A stretch of 64,000 nucleotides of DNA from Anaerolineaceae bacterium (lineage in GTDB: Bacteria > Chloroflexota > Anaerolineae > Anaerolineales > Villigracilaceae): contig QZIJ01000136.1 in assembly GCA_003598975.1 (NCBI GenBank), positions 1 through 64,000 of the forward strand. Direction: 5' to 3'. The notes below the pieces were generated by a model. It saw nothing but the letters and a program-made list of their open reading frames with translations. It did not search any database and was not told the DNA's origin. Positions 39,948-48,730 of the stretch are shown here, in pieces (positions within the stretch are counted from its first letter, which is position 1; each line of letters begins with the position of its first letter). The position numbers and the translations under genes are program-made.

Positions 39948-40709
39948 ATGTTACGAATCCAAAATCTATCCAAAACCTATCCCAGCGGCACACAGGCATT
40001 GAAAAACGTATCCTTCGATGTACAGGATGGCGAATTCATGGTTGTCATCGGTCTGTCGGGGTCGGGCAAATCCACACTCTTGCGTTGCATCAACCGCCTG
40101 ATCGATCCCACCGAGGGCAAGATTCTCTGGGATGATGTGGATATCACTGCCGCACCGCCTGCCGAACTGCGCCAGATTCGCCGCAAGATCGGCATGGTCT
40201 TTCAGCAGTTCAATTTGGTCAAACGCTCCAGTGTGATGACCAATGTGCTTTCGGGACGGCTGGGATATGCCAACCCGTGGATGAGCCTCATTGGTCTCTG
40301 GTCTGCGGACGAGAAAAAGCGAGCTATAGATGCGCTTGACCGCGTGGGCATCGCAGATAAGGCTGGTGAACGCGCAGACGCGCTCTCCGGTGGCCAACAG
40401 CAACGCGTGGGTGTCGCCCGCGCCCTCATGCAGGAACCGAAACTGATCCTGGCCGATGAGCCGGTTGCCAGTCTTGATCCGGTCCTATCCCATTCCATTT
40501 TGCAATATCTGGAACAACTTAATAAAGAGGGGATCACCGTTATTTGTTCCCTGCACTTTTTGGATCTCGTCCATCGCTATGCCACGCGTGTGGTGGCATT
40601 GAAAGATGGCGTTATAGTCTTTGAAGGTTCGGCGCAGGAAATTGACCGCGCCAAATTCAAGGAAATCTATGGCGAGGAAGCGCAGGAAGTCCGCGCCGCC
40701 AGCCTGTGA
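39948..40709 (+). CDS. phnC: Phosphonate ABC transporter ATP-binding protein
   Basis: GLSGSGKSTLLRCINRL, LSGGQQQRVGVARALMQEPKLILADEPVASLDP. Confidence 0.93.
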   Translation: MLRIQNLSKTYPSGTQALKNVSFDVQDGEFMVVIGLSGSGKSTLLRCINRLIDPTEGKILWDDVDITAAPPAELRQIRRKIGMVFQQFNLVKRSSVMTNVLSGRLGYANPWMSLIGLWSADEKKRAIDALDRVGIADKAGERADALSGGQQQRVGVARALMQEPKLILADEPVASLDPVLSHSILQYLEQLNKEGITVICSLHFLDLVHRYATRVVALKDGVIVFEGSAQEIDRAKFKEIYGEEAQEVRAASL

Positions 40710-40716
40710 GACAGCC

Positions 40717-42105
40717 ATGACCGCCTCATCGAAACCGACCATTTCGGCCCTGCCTGCCGCTTTGCTCTCTGCACTCCTGCCGGGGCTGGGACAATTTTCT
40801 GCCCGCCAGCGTTATCGTGGCGTATCCATCTTCATCGGCTTCCTTATACTGACGATGATGACGCTCTGGTACGCAGACCCGCGTTGGTACTTTTCTCCTG
40901 TCCTTGTATGGTTGTGGAACATCTGGGACGCGGCTCGCCAGGCACGCAGCCAAAAAAACGGATTCCTGCTCCCCGTCCTGGTTGGACTGATTGCCGCCTA
41001 CGGAATTGGCTGGCAGGTGCTCCAGATCGACTTTTCCACGGCGGATATGAATCGTGCTACGCACATCCTCCGTCCCATGTTGCGGCCAGATTTCATCCAG
41101 GAACGCCGTGAGACAAATGAAATGTGGGTGGAGATATTTGTTCCTTGCGGTACGGATGTTCCAACTGCCCGTCATGAAATGGATGGCAAGGTCGCCATCG
41201 CTACGCCCGACTGTGCCGCAGTTTTGGAAACCGTTATTGTCAACGTCAGTGGAATGTGGCCAAACGCTGAGACAGAGATTTTATGGGAAACACCCATTGG
41301 CAACGCCAGAATGTTGGGCGGCAATGAAGACGCCATGCTGGTTCAAAACACCGACGAGAACGGTTCGCTAACCGTCCTTATCCACGTACCTAGCCTGGCC
41401 CTCGCCGGCGCGCCCGACCCGACCCTCTCACTTGGCCATCGCGTTTACTTTAATCAACACCGTCCCATCGGCGGCTACGAACTCTCCTTCGTTGGCGGCG
41501 AGGTGCTCAAAGGCGCGCTGGTGACGATTGCCATGGCGCTCATGGCCACGTTGTTTGCCATCATCCTGGCCATCCCCATCAGTTTCCTGGCGGCGCGCAA
41601 TCTGATGAGCGGCAATCCCGTCACCATGGCTGTTTACGTTGTTGTCCGTACCCTGCTCAACATCCTGCGTTCGATCGAAGCGCTTATCATCGCCTTTATC
41701 TTTGTAAAAATTGTTGGTTTGGGACCGTTCGCGGGTATGTTGGCGCTGGCCTTCCATTCTGTCGCCGCGCTGGCAAAACTCTATTCTGAAGTCATCGAAG
41801 GCATTGACCCCGGCCCTATCGAGGCCATTCGTGCCACCGGTGCCAACTGGGTCCAGGTGGTGCGCTATGGCGTTATCCCACAGATCGTCCCGCCTTTCAC
41901 TGCCTTCACCATTTACCGTTGGGACATCAACGTGCGCTCCGCCACCATCGTTGGCTTTGTGGGCGGCGGCGGAATCGGCTTCCTGCTCATCGAACTCATC
42001 CGCATCAGCGATATGCGCGGCGTGAGTGCGGTCTTCATCACGATTGCCGTCATCGTGATCGCGCTTGATTACTTTAGTGCCAAAGTGCGGGAAAGGCTGG
42101 TCTGA
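40717..42105 (+). CDS. phnE: PhnE-type ABC permease with extra N-terminal TM and extracytoplasmic domain
   Basis: C-terminal half SFLAARNLM...YRWDINVRSATIVGFVGGGGIGFLL typical of PhnE. Confidence 0.88.
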   Translation: MTASSKPTISALPAALLSALLPGLGQFSARQRYRGVSIFIGFLILTMMTLWYADPRWYFSPVLVWLWNIWDAARQARSQKNGFLLPVLVGLIAAYGIGWQVLQIDFSTADMNRATHILRPMLRPDFIQERRETNEMWVEIFVPCGTDVPTARHEMDGKVAIATPDCAAVLETVIVNVSGMWPNAETEILWETPIGNARMLGGNEDAMLVQNTDENGSLTVLIHVPSLALAGAPDPTLSLGHRVYFNQHRPIGGYELSFVGGEVLKGALVTIAMALMATLFAIILAIPISFLAARNLMSGNPVTMAVYVVVRTLLNILRSIEALIIAFIFVKIVGLGPFAGMLALAFHSVAALAKLYSEVIEGIDPGPIEAIRATGANWVQVVRYGVIPQIVPPFTAFTIYRWDINVRSATIVGFVGGGGIGFLLIELIRISDMRGVSAVFITIAVIVIALDYFSAKVRERLV

Positions 42106-42106
42106 A

Positions 42107-43246
42107 ATGAGGCGTCCAACCGTCCTGCGCATCACGCTCAATATTCTGTTGCTGGCATTGCTGGCAGTTGTTTTGGGTGTCTCGTGGAATGTCACTGAGA
42201 TAGATTTCCCCGGCCTGATTAGCAACCTGCCCAACGGCGAGAAAATTATCAAGGAAGTCCTCTCGCCCGACCTGTTCACGCGCGATTTCGAGACCGCCAC
42301 TATCGAGATCCCATTTGCCATCCCTTGCGGCTCGGCCCCGGACCCCATACCGCCCTCCTCAGGTCCACGGTTGATCGCCACCCCGGCCTGCGCCGACGAG
42401 AAGACTTCCTTCACTCTCGAAGGCTTCGATCTCAGCCCCAACGCGGAGATCGTCATCCGCTGGCAATTCCCTGATGGCCGCATCCTGACAGCCACGCGCA
42501 CCACCACTGATGCCGATGGCCACTTCTCCACCAGCGTGGATGCCAAGCCCATCGCCAGCGCGGTGGATGGTGTTCCCAGCCAGTTGCAGGTAGATACCAA
42601 CGTGTCGGTTGGCAATCTTAAAACCAGCCAGGCCCTGCAAGATGTGACGCGCGAGATGTTTGTCACCATCTTCATGGCGCTCTTATCCACCACCATTGCC
42701 ACGATCATCGCCGCGCCTCTCAGTTTTCTGGCGGCCAGCAATATCATGCGCAGGGGAGTGGTCGGTACAACGATTTACTATATCTTCCGTTCCTTCTTTA
42801 ACCTCATGCGCTCCTACGACCCGCTGGTCATGGCGACCGTTTTTGCCTTTTGGCTCGGTTATGGCCCCTTCGCGGGCATGCTCGCCTTGACCGTGGTGAC
42901 TATCGCCTCGCTGGGTAAACTGTTCTCGGAAGCCATCGAGAGCATAGATGCGGGGTCCATCGAAGCCGTGACTGCCACCGGTGCGCCGCGCCTGCATACT
43001 GTTGTTTACTCTGTCATTCCGCAGATTGTCCCTGATTTCATCTCGTTCATCATCTATCACTGGGATATCAACGTCCGTATCTCCACCATTATTGGATACG
43101 TGGGCGGCGGCGGCATCGGCTACTATCTCAGCCAGCGCATCAATACGTTTGCTTACCATCAGGCTGGGACGGCAATCCTTGCCATCGTCATTGTGGTCTG
43201 GGCGATGGACTTCCTGAGCGCTGAAATCCGCAAGCGGCTGACGTAA
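42107..43246 (+). CDS. phnE: PhnE-type ABC permease (paralogue) with extracytoplasmic domain
   Basis: YHWDINVRISTIIGYVGGGGIGYYLSQ; 1-nt gap after upstream gene. Confidence 0.88.
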   Translation: MRRPTVLRITLNILLLALLAVVLGVSWNVTEIDFPGLISNLPNGEKIIKEVLSPDLFTRDFETATIEIPFAIPCGSAPDPIPPSSGPRLIATPACADEKTSFTLEGFDLSPNAEIVIRWQFPDGRILTATRTTTDADGHFSTSVDAKPIASAVDGVPSQLQVDTNVSVGNLKTSQALQDVTREMFVTIFMALLSTTIATIIAAPLSFLAASNIMRRGVVGTTIYYIFRSFFNLMRSYDPLVMATVFAFWLGYGPFAGMLALTVVTIASLGKLFSEAIESIDAGSIEAVTATGAPRLHTVVYSVIPQIVPDFISFIIYHWDINVRISTIIGYVGGGGIGYYLSQRINTFAYHQAGTAILAIVIVVWAMDFLSAEIRKRLT

Positions 43247-43249
43247 GTC

Positions 43250-43909
43250 ATGCTCGACTCATCTCAACTCCAGCACGTGCGCGCTTCGCTTCCACCATTT
43301 CTGCTCGCGGACGAGAGACTCGTCCGCGAGTTTCAACATGCCGCCTCGTTCGCGCGCATCCCCGCGGGGCACGATGTCTTCCTCGAAGGCGACCGCGTGG
43401 AGGGGATCGCGCTCCTGCTTTCGGGCGTCGTCCGCGTCTACAAGATCAGCGAGACGGGACGCGCGATCACGCTCTACCGCTTTGGGCTGGGACAGTCCTG
43501 CATCCTCTCGGCCAATGCCATCCTCAGCCAGAAAACCTTTCCCGCCATTGCCACCGTCGAACAGGATGCCGAGGCTGTCATCATCCCCTCCGACGTATTT
43601 CGCGACTGGGTGAAACGCCATGACGCTTGGCGCGAATTTGTCTTCGATCTGCTCTCACAGAGACTCTCCACCTTGATGGCCATCGTGGACCAAGTGGCAT
43701 TCCACCGCATGGACGCACGTCTCGCCTCGTTCTTGCAGACCCGCGCCCGGGTCCAGAACCCGATTCGCATCACCCACGCAGAGATCGCCGCCGAGTTGGG
43801 CAGTTCACGCGAAGTCATCAGCCGCCTGCTTGAAGACCTGTCCACGCGCGGACTCATCCATGCGACGCGCGGCGAGATCGAGGTCCCGGATGCAGCAGCG
43901 TTGGCATAA
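43250..43909 (+). CDS. Crp/Fnr-family transcriptional regulator
   Basis: cNMP-binding-like N-terminus; HTH AEIAAELGSSREVISRLLEDLSTRGLI. Confidence 0.92.
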   Translation: MLDSSQLQHVRASLPPFLLADERLVREFQHAASFARIPAGHDVFLEGDRVEGIALLLSGVVRVYKISETGRAITLYRFGLGQSCILSANAILSQKTFPAIATVEQDAEAVIIPSDVFRDWVKRHDAWREFVFDLLSQRLSTLMAIVDQVAFHRMDARLASFLQTRARVQNPIRITHAEIAAELGSSREVISRLLEDLSTRGLIHATRGEIEVPDAAALA

Positions 43910-43914
43910 TCCAA

Positions 43915-43929
43915 TGTGACTTTGTCACA
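43915..43929. promoter_or_regulatory. Candidate CRP-like operator
   Basis: TGTGAC-TTT-GTCACA perfect palindrome immediately downstream of the Crp/Fnr gene; TAGAAT -10-like at 43951-43956. Confidence 0.6.
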
Positions 43930-43992
43930 GACAGAATCATCCAGGCCATCTAGAATGGGGCCATCAATTCAAACATTCCAAGGAGAAATCAA

Positions 43993-44220
43993 ATGAACCC
44001 CTTCGTTTCTTTCATGGCTTCCACCGCTGGCCGTATTCTGCGCGCGGTCGTTGGCGCTGTCCTGCTCTATGTTGGCTTGCAGATGATGGCGGGTGTGGGC
44101 GGCATCGTCGTGGCCGTCATCGGCGTGGTGATGATCGCGGCAGGCGTGTTCGACTTCTGCCTGTTCGCCCCGCTCTTCGGCAACCCGCTCAGCGGCAAGA
44201 AGATCCGCGCGGGCAAGTAG
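43993..44220 (+). CDS. DUF2892-like small membrane protein
   Basis: 75 aa; GRILRAVVGAVLLYVGLQMMAGVGGIVVAVIGVVMIAAGVFDFCLFAPLFG. Confidence 0.75.
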   Translation: MNPFVSFMASTAGRILRAVVGAVLLYVGLQMMAGVGGIVVAVIGVVMIAAGVFDFCLFAPLFGNPLSGKKIRAGK

Positions 44221-44230
44221 GCACAAACAA

Positions 44231-44265
44231 AAAAAAAGCAGGCTTCTTCAAGGAGCCTGCTTTTT
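44231..44265. terminator. Bidirectional terminator hairpin
   Basis: AAAAAGCAGGCT...AGCCTGCTTTTT between convergent genes. Confidence 0.85.
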
Positions 44266-44268
44266 GCT

Positions 44269-45159
44269 TTAAATTGGCTGGCGGAAATCGTAAATCCCAT
44301 CGCGGACTTCATATCTGCGTTCGCACGATGGACATTCAATTTCCGCCTCTTTCTGGACAAGTGGGCTGGTCCCGCATTCGGGACAGCGGAACACGACCCC
44401 ATTGTAGGGCGGAATGGCATTCCGCCCCACGCGTTTCGCGCGGACGAAGACCGACGGCGTCAATTGCCACCACTCTCCCGTCGGCTGGATGAATCCGTCG
44501 AGCGCGGCCAGCCATCGAAACGGAACCAGCCGCTTCAGCAGTCCGAGGCGGAAGTGGGAAACCGTCCGCTTGGCTTCGATGGAGAACCCCGCCTCGGTCA
44601 GCCAGTCGAAAACCGCACGCGGGTGGAAGTCAAAATTCAACGCCGCGAATTCGACGGGTTCGCGCGTGAACGGGCTCCAATCCTGTCTGCGCAACAGCCA
44701 GCGTAAGATGGCCTTGAAGTTTTGTTTGTTGGCAAATTCCAAAATGAAAATGGAGTTGGATTGAAGCACGCGCGCCACCTGCACCAGCGCCTTCGACGCG
44801 TCGGCCATGTGATGCAGGGTGCGAATCATGGTCGCACCGTCGAAGAGACCGTCCACGAAGGGCAGGCGGTACGCGTCCGCCGCGACGTAAACATATTTGT
44901 CCGACCTGCCGAGACGCGCCTGCGCCTGTTCGAGTTGCGTGCGCGAATAGTCGAGCAAAACAATTTTTTCGAAGCCCGCGTAACGCGGCGTGTTCCGTCC
45001 CGCGCCCGCGCCGATTTCGAGCATCAAATTTCCGCTTTTAGGAAGCAAATGTTTCAGCGCGATGGCCTCGGCCGCGTCTTCGTAGGCGCGTCCGCCCTGG
45101 TCCCAAAAGGAAGTTTGATAGTCGGAGCCTTCGTAATTACAGACAGGAGGACTGGTCAT
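44269..45159 (-). CDS. Class I SAM-dependent methyltransferase with C-terminal Trm112-like Zn ribbon
   Basis: NLMLEIGAGAGRNTPRYAGF, MIRTLHHMADASKALVQVARVL; FRCPECGTSPLV...IECPSCERRYEVRDGIYDF. Confidence 0.83.
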   Translation of the reverse strand: MTSPPVCNYEGSDYQTSFWDQGGRAYEDAAEAIALKHLLPKSGNLMLEIGAGAGRNTPRYAGFEKIVLLDYSRTQLEQAQARLGRSDKYVYVAADAYRLPFVDGLFDGATMIRTLHHMADASKALVQVARVLQSNSIFILEFANKQNFKAILRWLLRRQDWSPFTREPVEFAALNFDFHPRAVFDWLTEAGFSIEAKRTVSHFRLGLLKRLVPFRWLAALDGFIQPTGEWWQLTPSVFVRAKRVGRNAIPPYNGVVFRCPECGTSPLVQKEAEIECPSCERRYEVRDGIYDFRQPI

Positions 45160-45175
45160 ATAGTCTGATCGCCTG

Positions 45176-45262
45176 ATTGTCAAATAGTCGGATAGTTATA
45201 GTCGGATAATCGAGTAAGCGACTATCCGACTATGAGACCAGCGACTATGAGACTACTCGACT
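45176..45262. repeat. Approximately 8-bp periodic AGTCGGAT/CGACTATN array with inverted halves
   Basis: AGTCGGAT AGTTAT AGTCGGAT AATCGAGT AAGCGACT ATCCGACT ATGAGACC ... GACTACTCGACTACT. Confidence 0.75.
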
Positions 45263-46571
45263 ACTTCCCGTTAAACCCTCGCCCAATCGAGCGATAGTTG
45301 AATCCCATTTCCTTCATCTTCGTCGGCTCGTAGATGTTGCGCCCGTCGAAGATGACTGGGGACTTGAGCAATCCCTTCACTTTTTCGAGATCAAGTTGCT
45401 TGAACTCGTTCCACGGCGTGACGACGATGAGCGCGTCACAGCCCTTGGCGAGCGCGTAGGGATCGTCCATGATTTCCACCGCGGGCATGTGCGGACGCGC
45501 CGTCTCGTACGCGACGGGGTCGTAGCCGCGCACTTTCGCGCCGCCTTCGATCAACTCACGCGCAATGTCAATGGACGGGGCGTCGCGCATATCGTCTGTG
45601 TTTTCCTTGAAGGCCAGCCCAAGCAGGCCGATGGTCTTGCCTTTCAATGAGCCGCCCAGCATCTCCTCCGTCCGTTTGACGACGGTCTTGCGCCTGTCGT
45701 AGTTGACGGTCATCACCGAATCGAGGATGGGCGTTTCGAGCGATTGTTCCTTCGCCATGTAAGCCAGCGCCTGCACATCCTTCGGGAAGCACGAGCCGCC
45801 CCAGCCCAGACCAGCGTCAAGGAAATATTTGCCGATGCGCGCGTCGTAGCCCATACCCGCCGCCACCTCTTTCACGTCTGCGCCGAGGGCTTCGCAAACA
45901 TCCGCCACTTCGTTGATGAAGGAGATCTTCGTGGCGAGGAAGGCGTTGCTGGCATACTTGATCATCTCTGCCGTTCGCAGGTCGGTGATGACAATGGGTG
46001 CGCGCAAGGGCAGGTGCAGGTGTGCCACCTTGTTCGCCGCGTCCTTGTCCATCGAGCCGATCACCGTCCGATGCGGGGACATGAAATCGCCGATGGCCGA
46101 TCCCTCGCGAAGAAATTCAGGACACGACACCACCGAGAATTGGATCGGCTTGGGCTGCGCGCCCTTCACAATGTCAGCCACCCAGTCTCCCGTCCCGATC
46201 GGAACCGTGGACTTGTTGATGATGATGAGCGGCGCGGTCATGTTCTCCGCAATGGAGGTCGCCGCGGCGGCCACGTATTGCAGGTCCGCTTCGCCCTCCA
46301 CACCCGAGGGAGTCCCCACCGCAATGAAGGCATACTCCGCGCCTTTCAAGGCATCCTTGTACGAAGTTGTAAAAGAAAGCCGCCCTGCCTTCACATTGCG
46401 CTTAACCAGTTCGTCGAGCCCTGGTTCGTAGATGGGCATGATGCCCTTGTTGAGATTTTCGATACGCTTCTCGTCCACGTCCAGCGCGACCACCTTGTTG
46501 CCGAGGTCGGCAAAACACGCGCCTGTGACAATGCCAACGTAACCCACGCCAATCACACAGATCTGTTTCAT
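45261..46571 (-). CDS. ugd: UDP-glucose 6-dehydrogenase
   Basis: [70 protein letters not shown]. Confidence 0.96.
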   Translation of the reverse strand: MKQICVIGVGYVGIVTGACFADLGNKVVALDVDEKRIENLNKGIMPIYEPGLDELVKRNVKAGRLSFTTSYKDALKGAEYAFIAVGTPSGVEGEADLQYVAAAATSIAENMTAPLIIINKSTVPIGTGDWVADIVKGAQPKPIQFSVVSCPEFLREGSAIGDFMSPHRTVIGSMDKDAANKVAHLHLPLRAPIVITDLRTAEMIKYASNAFLATKISFINEVADVCEALGADVKEVAAGMGYDARIGKYFLDAGLGWGGSCFPKDVQALAYMAKEQSLETPILDSVMTVNYDRRKTVVKRTEEMLGGSLKGKTIGLLGLAFKENTDDMRDAPSIDIARELIEGGAKVRGYDPVAYETARPHMPAVEIMDDPYALAKGCDALIVVTPWNEFKQLDLEKVKGLLKSPVIFDGRNIYEPTKMKEMGFNYRSIGRGFNGK

Positions 46572-46620
46572 GCAATCCTCTTTGTGTAAAATATTTACCT
46601 GCCGGGGCAGGCATGGAATT

Positions 46621-47013
46621 TCAACTTTGCAAATCGGCCCGTGCCTGGCGCAACAATGTTGCCACCAGTTTGTCGAACGAGGCCACGTTAATCGGTTTGG
46701 AAATGTAGCCGTCGCAACCCGCGTCGATTGCCCGCTTGCGATCCCCGGGCAGGGTGTGCGCCGTCAATGCCAGAACGGGAATTTTGCGGGTCGCATCGTC
46801 CGATTTCAGGTGCGCGGTGGCCTTCCAGCCGTCCATTTCGGGCATCGAGAGGTCCATCAGAATCATGTCGGGCTGTTCGCGCTTTGCCGCGTCCACGCCC
46901 TCCACACCATTGGACGCGGATAAAACCTGGTAGCCAGCGCGTTCCAGCAAAAAACGCACCAATTCGTAATTGTCCACATTATCTTCAACGATCAGGACGC
47001 GCGGCTTGTTCAT
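46621..47013 (-). CDS. Stand-alone CheY-like response regulator
   Basis: [59 protein letters not shown]. Confidence 0.92.
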   Translation of the reverse strand: MNKPRVLIVEDNVDNYELVRFLLERAGYQVLSASNGVEGVDAAKREQPDMILMDLSMPEMDGWKATAHLKSDDATRKIPVLALTAHTLPGDRKRAIDAGCDGYISKPINVASFDKLVATLLRQARADLQS

Positions 47014-47039
47014 GCCTTAAATATACTACAATTGGCGAT

Positions 47040-48194
47040 ATGCGACTCCTTTTCGTAGCCGACGGACGTTCCCCCACTGCCCGCAATTGGATCCAATTCT
47101 GGATCGCGCGCGGCGACGAAGTACACCTGGCCTCCACCTTTCCCTGTGACCCGATTCCGCATCTCGCGTCGCTCGAGGTGGTTCCCGTCGCCTTTAGCGG
47201 ACGCGGCGCCGCGGCATCGTCCTCCCCACGCGTGCGCGACGCGCGCCTCATCAACCTGAGACAGACCATCCGTCACTGGCTCGGCCCGCTCACCCTGCCG
47301 CGTGATGCCAAACGCCTGCGCGCCCTCGTCGAACGCGTCCAGCCCGACCTCGTCCATGCCCTGCGGATCCCCTACGAGGGGATGCTGGCCGCGAACGCGA
47401 ATCTGCGCGTCCCGCTCATCGTCTCCGTCTGGGGCAATGACTTCACCCTCCACGCGCCGTCCACGCCGTTGATGCGTCACCACACCCACTGGACGATGCT
47501 CGCCGCCGATGCTCTCCACGCCGACTGCGAACGCGACATCAAACTCGCGCGTCAATGGGGACTGGACGCGTCAAAACCCACCCTCGTCACGCCTGGCAAC
47601 GGCGGCATCCACACGGACATTTTCTTCCCGCCCGCGCGTCCTGTGGAGGAGCCTGTCATCTTCAACCCGCGCGGTTTCCGCGCCTACGTCCGCAACGACG
47701 CTCTCTTTCAGTCCATCCCGTTGGTGTTGAAGGAATTCCCCAGCGCGAAATTCGTCTGCGCCAGTATGGCGGGACAGGCCGAAGCGCTCTACTGGGTGGG
47801 CAAACTCGGCATCGAGAAATCCGTCGAACTGCTCGCGCCGCGTCCGCATGCCGAGATGGCGGACGTGTACCGCAGCGCGATGATCCTCGTCTCGCCGTCC
47901 ACGCATGATGGCACGCCCAACACTCTGCTCGAAGGCCTGGCCTGCGGATGTTTCCCCATCGCGGGCGATCTCGAATCCATCCGTGAGTGGATCACCGATG
48001 GCGAAAACGGTTTGCTGATCGATTCGGGCAGTCCCTCCGCTCTTGCCAACGCCATCCTCCAAGCCATTAAAGACAAAGACCTGCGCGTCAAAGCGGCAGG
48101 TCTTAATCGGGAAATCATCGCCACCCGCGCAGAGTACGCGCGGAACATGGCAAGGGCGGATGAATTCTATCAAAACGCAAAACGTAAAACGTAA
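47040..48194 (+). CDS. Glycosyltransferase family 4-like protein
   Basis: MRLLFVADGRSPTARNWIQFW...; SPSTHDGTPNTLLEGLACGCFPIAGDLESIREWI. Confidence 0.88.
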   Translation: MRLLFVADGRSPTARNWIQFWIARGDEVHLASTFPCDPIPHLASLEVVPVAFSGRGAAASSSPRVRDARLINLRQTIRHWLGPLTLPRDAKRLRALVERVQPDLVHALRIPYEGMLAANANLRVPLIVSVWGNDFTLHAPSTPLMRHHTHWTMLAADALHADCERDIKLARQWGLDASKPTLVTPGNGGIHTDIFFPPARPVEEPVIFNPRGFRAYVRNDALFQSIPLVLKEFPSAKFVCASMAGQAEALYWVGKLGIEKSVELLAPRPHAEMADVYRSAMILVSPSTHDGTPNTLLEGLACGCFPIAGDLESIREWITDGENGLLIDSGSPSALANAILQAIKDKDLRVKAAGLNREIIATRAEYARNMARADEFYQNAKRKT

Positions 48195-48218
48195 GCTGCA
48201 CATTACGTTTTACGTTTT
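48172..48218. repeat. 7-bp AAAACGT units in inverted arrangement at glycosyltransferase 3' end
   Basis: AAAACGC AAAACGT AAAACGT ... ACGTTTT ACGTTTT. Confidence 0.88.
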
Positions 48219-48223
48219 ATCTC

Positions 48224-48439
48224 TTATGCTCTCGGCACCCTCAACTCCTCCAGCCGACTCTGCAATTCGATACGACGGCTGTCCGCCGCGGAGCGCACAT
48301 CCGCAAGAAAAGCGTCGCCGCGGGAGCGCAGTTCACCGCGCAGTTGTTCGCCCGATTCGGGAGCGAGCAGAAGCGCCACTGTCGAGCCAACCAACGCCCC
48401 CACCAAAATTCCGATCAAAAAACTAAACATTCTACGCAT
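48224..48439 (-). CDS. YtxH-domain small membrane protein
   Basis: FLIGILVGALVGSTVALLLAPESGEQLRGELRSR. Confidence 0.8.
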   Translation of the reverse strand: MRRMFSFLIGILVGALVGSTVALLLAPESGEQLRGELRSRGDAFLADVRSAADSRRIELQSRLEELRVPRA

Positions 48440-48730
48440 GAGATTCTCCTGATTTGGAATGCTTTTTTATTACCGCGAAGGGCGCGAAGAACGCGAAGAA
48501 AAAAATGGAGCGAACCTGGCGGGCTTCGCGGCGATATTTGAGTGCCAATGAGAGCCGAACTCAGACGAAATTATTATAGGCGAAAAACGAATTTTGTGGA
48601 ATAATGTAATCGCCGCGCGTATCCATGCGAACGCGACGGTGAGGAAGTAAAACAAAAAACATAAAAATCAAAAAGCCTGGCCGAGCAGGGGAAAAGCCAG
48701 CGCGGACTCTACCACTCTCGGAGGGTACCC

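Noticed and set aside
41428-42747. 439-aa minus-strand ORF opposite phnE genes
   Set aside because: Antisense shadow of two clear permease genes; low-complexity charged translation.
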